A DNA stretch of 9,334 nt from NZWG01 sp964478995 (lineage in GTDB: Bacteria > Fidelibacterota > Marinisomatia > Marinisomatales > UBA1611), in the NCBI GenBank assembly GCA_964478995.1, contig CAYZJY010000071.1, forward strand, positions 1 through 9,334, in the 5' to 3' direction. Below the pieces are notes generated by a model, which was given only the letters and a program-made list of their open reading frames with translations, did no database searches and was not told the origin of the DNA. Position numbers and translations under genes: made by a program. Each line of letters begins with the position of its first letter. The stretch's first letter is position 1. This document shows positions 6,697-9,334 of this stretch, piece after piece.

Positions 6697-7959
6697 TTAT
6701 TTGACCGTGAATCCTCTTGCCATGATCTTTTCTTTCATCGCAGCCTCATCGATCTCAATGCCACTTACAATTACCTTGCCTGACATAAGGTCAACAGATG
6801 CATCTTCTACACCATCAAATCCATTTATGACACCCTCCACACTCTCTTTGCAGTGACCACATGTCATACCCTCTACAACCATTTCAAGATGTTCTAGTGA
6901 ACCATCTGATGGGGTCTCCGTATCAATAGTACTCTCGTCGGATCCCCAGAATCGCAGGAGGTATGCATTTGCCAAGATCAAAAGAAATCCGGTGGTCAAA
7001 AGCATTCTAATACTCCCACCATGGTCATGGTGATGTAATACACTTGGCATGATCGGTGGAACGATGGTAAAGAAAAAATCAAGGATCACACCAAAGACAA
7101 TGGCAGTAAATGCAATGAGAGACAAATAATAGTAGAGTGTCCTATTGCCTAGAATATTCCTTATCACTGCGATCGAAGATGCATTGGTTGCTGGGCCAGC
7201 CATCAAAAAAACAAACGCTGCGCCAGGTGAAACACCCTTTGCCATGAGTGCAACAGCAATGGGAATGGAGGCAGTAGCGCATACATAAAGTGGTATGGAT
7301 ATTGCTAACATTGCAAAAAATTGTACATATGGATTTGAAGCAAAACGATTTGCAATGAGATCAGGAGGAATGAATATCGAGATCGCAGCTGCAACCAAAA
7401 GACCTTGGAAAAGAGGAACCACTATGTCAGATGGCAAAGAAATAAATCCATATTTGAGACCGGAAATAATACGTTTTCCCAAAGGTTCTTTTTTCTTTTT
7501 AACCAAATCTTCATCAGGCAGATGATGGTGTTCATCTTCATCAAAATTATTAATCACCATTCCACTGAACACACCCGATACAAGGGCTGCCAAAGGACGA
7601 AATAATGCAAAAACAGGACCTAGCATGCCATAGGTCAAAAAAATGCTATCCACTCCGGTCTGTGGAGTGGAAACCAAAAATGATACAGTTGAACCCTTTG
7701 ATGCCCCAGATTCTCTTAGAGTTGCCGCTACAGGTATGACCCCACATGAGCAAAGAGGTAGAGGAATCCCAAACAATGTGGACTTTAATATGGAGATGAG
7801 ATCCTTCGAACCAATATGTCTATAGATCAGATCGCTGTCTATGAAAACTGATATTGCACCAGAAACGAACATGCCCAGCAGAAGATAAGGAGACATCTCC
7901 ATGCACAGACCCCATATCTCTCGGACAAAAATATTCAAATAATCAATAATTAGTTCCAT
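6697..7959 (-). CDS. SO_0444/YraQ-type metal efflux permease with C-terminal HMA domain
   Basis: A 420-residue inner-membrane permease of the YraQ/ArsP_1 superfamily (PF03773, formerly DUF318), most like the SO_0444 type linked to Cu/Zn efflux. The permease region (about 1-335) has two related halves. The first carries the hallmark PLPLCSCGVIP (Cys70, Cys72) and FLVSTPQTGVDS (94-105); the second carries IPLYVCATASIPIA (Cys226) and FLMAGPATNA (251-260). Two cytosol- or periplasm-facing stretches are rich in His and acidic residues: DEDEHHHLPDED (140-151) and HHHDHGG (309-315). A linker leads to an HMA domain (about 357-420) with GMTCGHC (Cys367, Cys370), the CxxC site that binds Cu(I) or another soft metal. 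The layout suggests metal delivery from the HMA domain to the pore. The start ATG has no Shine-Dalgarno. It lies 33 bp after the DUF5777 gene, with its own candidate promoter there. The ion is inferred; arsenicals or mercury are less likely alternatives. Confidence 0.88.
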   Translation of the reverse strand: MELIIDYLNIFVREIWGLCMEMSPYLLLGMFVSGAISVFIDSDLIYRHIGSKDLISILKSTLFGIPLPLCSCGVIPVAATLRESGASKGSTVSFLVSTPQTGVDSIFLTYGMLGPVFALFRPLAALVSGVFSGMVINNFDEDEHHHLPDEDLVKKKKEPLGKRIISGLKYGFISLPSDIVVPLFQGLLVAAAISIFIPPDLIANRFASNPYVQFFAMLAISIPLYVCATASIPIAVALMAKGVSPGAAFVFLMAGPATNASSIAVIRNILGNRTLYYYLSLIAFTAIVFGVILDFFFTIVPPIMPSVLHHHDHGGSIRMLLTTGFLLILANAYLLRFWGSDESTIDTETPSDGSLEHLEMVVEGMTCGHCKESVEGVINGFDGVEDASVDLMSGKVIVSGIEIDEAAMKEKIMARGFTVK

Positions 7960-7991
7960 GACAATATCTTAAAACTTAATAAAATTCATAC

Positions 7992-8021
7992 ATTATAAAC
8001 TAAAAACTCGTGCTATGTTAA
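7992..8021 (-). promoter_or_regulatory. Candidate sigma70-type promoter for the permease-alkB pair
   Basis: On the minus strand, TTAACA (8016-8021; 5/6 match to -35) is followed after an 18-bp spacer by a perfect TATAAT (7992-7997). Transcription would start near 7985, about 25 nt before the permease ATG at 7959. The motif overlaps the last codons of the DUF5777 gene, so part of the match could reflect coding sequence. If real, it lets the permease and alkB be expressed separately from yceI-DUF5777. I see no clear operator palindrome beside it. Confidence 0.4.
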
Positions 8022-8835
8022 ATCCAATGTATAGATCGAGATCTTCAAGTTGACCTCTTGCACGTTCAACATACTCACTTTCAAATGAACCTTGTGCATT
8101 TGTGAACATTAATTGAAATACATGCCCACCGGTCTCTATGTCATAACCCATGCCCCAACCCTGTACATATGAATCTTGTCTATCACCAATAGGGAAAAAA
8201 GTATCAAAATTGATGGACGTCCGTTTTGATAACTTCATGCGCCCACCAATTCCAAGGGAAATAAGTCCATGCTTTTCATTTTGAGTTAATACAAGATTTC
8301 TATGAATGTATGTTGGCATGATCTGAAGGGAAAATGAACGGTTAAACTTTCTAGCAATAAGCACCTGAACGTCAAAAGTAAGTCTGTCAGGCATGTCCAT
8401 GTCTCTTGTAATGGTCTGCATCTCCAATTTGGTGAATAATGCAATTGAAATGGGTATTGAGCCTTGGCCTTTTGTTTGCCTTAATAATCTAATTTTTGAA
8501 AATAGATCAAAGGTCTTATTTAGACTGCTGCGACCAGCACCAAGAGAGAAGTGATCATTAAGGCCATACTTAATATCAAATCGTATCACTGCCTCATCCA
8601 TCCCAAAAAGATCGTAGAAACCATCAGACATTGAACCAAAACGATGTAATATCATGAATTCCAATATCCTAGGCTTGGGCATTTCTATGGACTGGGCATT
8701 GACGATCCTTGTAGCTTTGAATGTCCCCCAGATCGGAGTCGAAACGTCACTATCGTCTTGGATCAGTTCCAAAAGGTCATCCTGTGCCCAAAGCCCCCCA
8801 GACAATAGTGTAGATAAAATGATAGATCTGATCAT
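7993..8835 (-). CDS. DUF5777-type outer-membrane beta-barrel protein
   Basis: A 280-residue envelope protein of unknown function that resembles the DUF5777 beta-barrel family of Bacteroidota and relatives. A signal peptide covers residues 1-17 (cleavage WA before QDD). After an acidic linker comes the conserved-looking start FKATRIVNAQSIE (39-51), then EFMILHRFG (59-67), FYDLFGMDEAVIRFDIKYGL (73-92) and LGAGRSSLNKTFD (98-110). The rest consists of alternating hydrophobic and polar beta-strand segments with aromatic residues at their edges, as in a small outer-membrane barrel, and the chain ends in FSL rather than the classical terminal Phe. Its ATG overlaps the yceI stop by 4 nt (ATGA), implying translational coupling and a shared role. 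Family assignment rests on motif memory; no enzymatic motif is visible. Confidence 0.78.
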   Translation of the reverse strand: MIRSIILSTLLSGGLWAQDDLLELIQDDSDVSTPIWGTFKATRIVNAQSIEMPKPRILEFMILHRFGSMSDGFYDLFGMDEAVIRFDIKYGLNDHFSLGAGRSSLNKTFDLFSKIRLLRQTKGQGSIPISIALFTKLEMQTITRDMDMPDRLTFDVQVLIARKFNRSFSLQIMPTYIHRNLVLTQNEKHGLISLGIGGRMKLSKRTSINFDTFFPIGDRQDSYVQGWGMGYDIETGGHVFQLMFTNAQGSFESEYVERARGQLEDLDLYIGFNIARVFSL

Positions 8836-9334
8836 TTTTTCTTTAAAACCAATTGAATGTTAACATCGACAACCTTTGCAATGTTCTCCCGGAGGATCTT
8901 TGGGATCTTGATGTCATAGTCAGCAACCTTTATTTGGAAATTAGCATCACCAGAGACATTTCCATTTTCAATGGAGATATTACCCTTTTCGGAGATAAAC
9001 TTACTTACTCCATGTATGGTCATGGTACCCTCCAACACAACGGATCGAGCCTTATCTGTCAGATCAATTTCATGCCAATCATTTATCTTACCTTTGAAAC
9101 TAGCATTGGGATAGAGGTCTGATTCCATGTAGTTCTCATTGAAATGTTCTTGCATCAGACCATTCCTAAAACTAAAACCTAGGATTGGAATTCTAAAGGA
9201 GACCTCTCCTCTGTCGAGGTCTAGTATACAGGTCACCTGGTCATTCTCTGCCTTTATGTCCTCAATTGGCGTAGAGGAGAAGAATGAAACCTTGCCTGAT
9301 CTTGTAAAGAAAATATTTCTTGCGAATAAAGGTG
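8832..9334 (-). CDS. YceI-family lipocalin-like periplasmic protein (5' end missing)
   Basis: YceI-like proteins are periplasmic beta-barrel, lipocalin-like folds that in studied members hold isoprenoid or amphiphilic ligands; their physiological role is mostly unclear. The window shows 166 codons plus the stop. The frame runs off the right edge, and only most of a signal peptide seems missing, because the first visible residues PLFA resemble a signal-peptidase site followed by mature RNIFFTRSGKVSFFSSTP. Further family motifs are EDIKAENDQV, LMQEHFNENYMESDLYPNASFKGKI and GTMTIHGVSK, and the chain ends in LVLKKK. A GTG at 9236 is an internal Val codon, not the start, since the family's first strands lie upstream of it. 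The TGA stop overlaps the ATG of the DUF5777 gene. Ligand and role cannot be read from the sequence. Confidence 0.9.
   Translation of the reverse strand, partial: PLFARNIFFTRSGKVSFFSSTPIEDIKAENDQVTCILDLDRGEVSFRIPILGFSFRNGLMQEHFNENYMESDLYPNASFKGKINDWHEIDLTDKARSVVLEGTMTIHGVSKFISEKGNISIENGNVSGDANFQIKVADYDIKIPKILRENIAKVVDVNIQLVLKKK

Noticed and set aside
9234..9236. GTG as start of the YceI gene
   Set aside because: Upstream in the same frame are family residues (SGKVSFFSSTP) and a signal-peptidase-like site continuing to the window edge, so the GTG is an internal Val.
1..9334. CRISPR arrays, transposons, integrases, phage genes, riboswitches
   Set aside because: No direct repeats, transposase or integrase motifs, terminal inverted repeats or recognisable riboswitch core were seen on either strand.

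Overview
The window reads as chromosomal DNA of moderate to low GC from a Gram-negative bacterium of the Bacteroidota/FCB supergroup. The main evidence is an incomplete gene for SprA, the outer-membrane translocon of the type IX secretion system (T9SS), which is confined to that supergroup and a few relatives. A DUF5777-type outer-membrane protein, a YceI-type periplasmic protein, mostly weak Shine-Dalgarno signals and a tRNA without encoded CCA fit this. A marine lineage such as Neomarinimicrobiota or a marine Bacteroidota is plausible from gene content, but the sequence alone does not settle the phylum.

Layout. The left 3.5 kb (minus strand) is the first ~1,179 codons of sprA; its C-terminal half lies beyond the left edge. 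Immediately upstream, on the same strand, is rdgB/HAM1 (non-canonical purine NTP pyrophosphatase), probably co-transcribed with sprA from one of two candidate sigma70-type promoters at 4220-4278. A 159-bp AT-rich divergent spacer follows, then on the plus strand tRNA-Phe(GAA) and a lipoprotein glycoside hydrolase of family GH5 (endo-beta-glucanase-like). This GH5 gene converges tail-to-tail, with a 9-bp gap, on a minus-strand cluster filling the right half. Read in transcription order from the right edge the cluster is: yceI-like gene (5' end cut by the window), DUF5777 beta-barrel gene (4-nt ATGA overlap with yceI), SO_0444/YraQ-type metal permease with a fused C-terminal HMA domain, and an AlkB-family membrane di-iron monooxygenase. 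A good candidate promoter sits at the end of the DUF5777 gene, so the permease and alkB may form their own unit.

Functional themes. Most of the genes act at the cell envelope: T9SS export (SprA), a probably surface or periplasmic lipoprotein glucanase, inner-membrane metal export, an inner-membrane alkane or fatty-acid hydroxylase, a YceI lipocalin-like periplasmic protein and a small outer-membrane barrel. Together they suit an organism using polysaccharides and hydrocarbons or lipids. I see no CRISPR array, transposase, integrase, phage gene or repeat family, and no gene-free stretch longer than about 160 bp. I find no convincing undescribed system. The points most worth a second look are the lack of any ATG start for sprA, the acidic Cys-bearing insert in SprA, the permease-HMA fusion next to alkB, and the yceI-DUF5777 pair.
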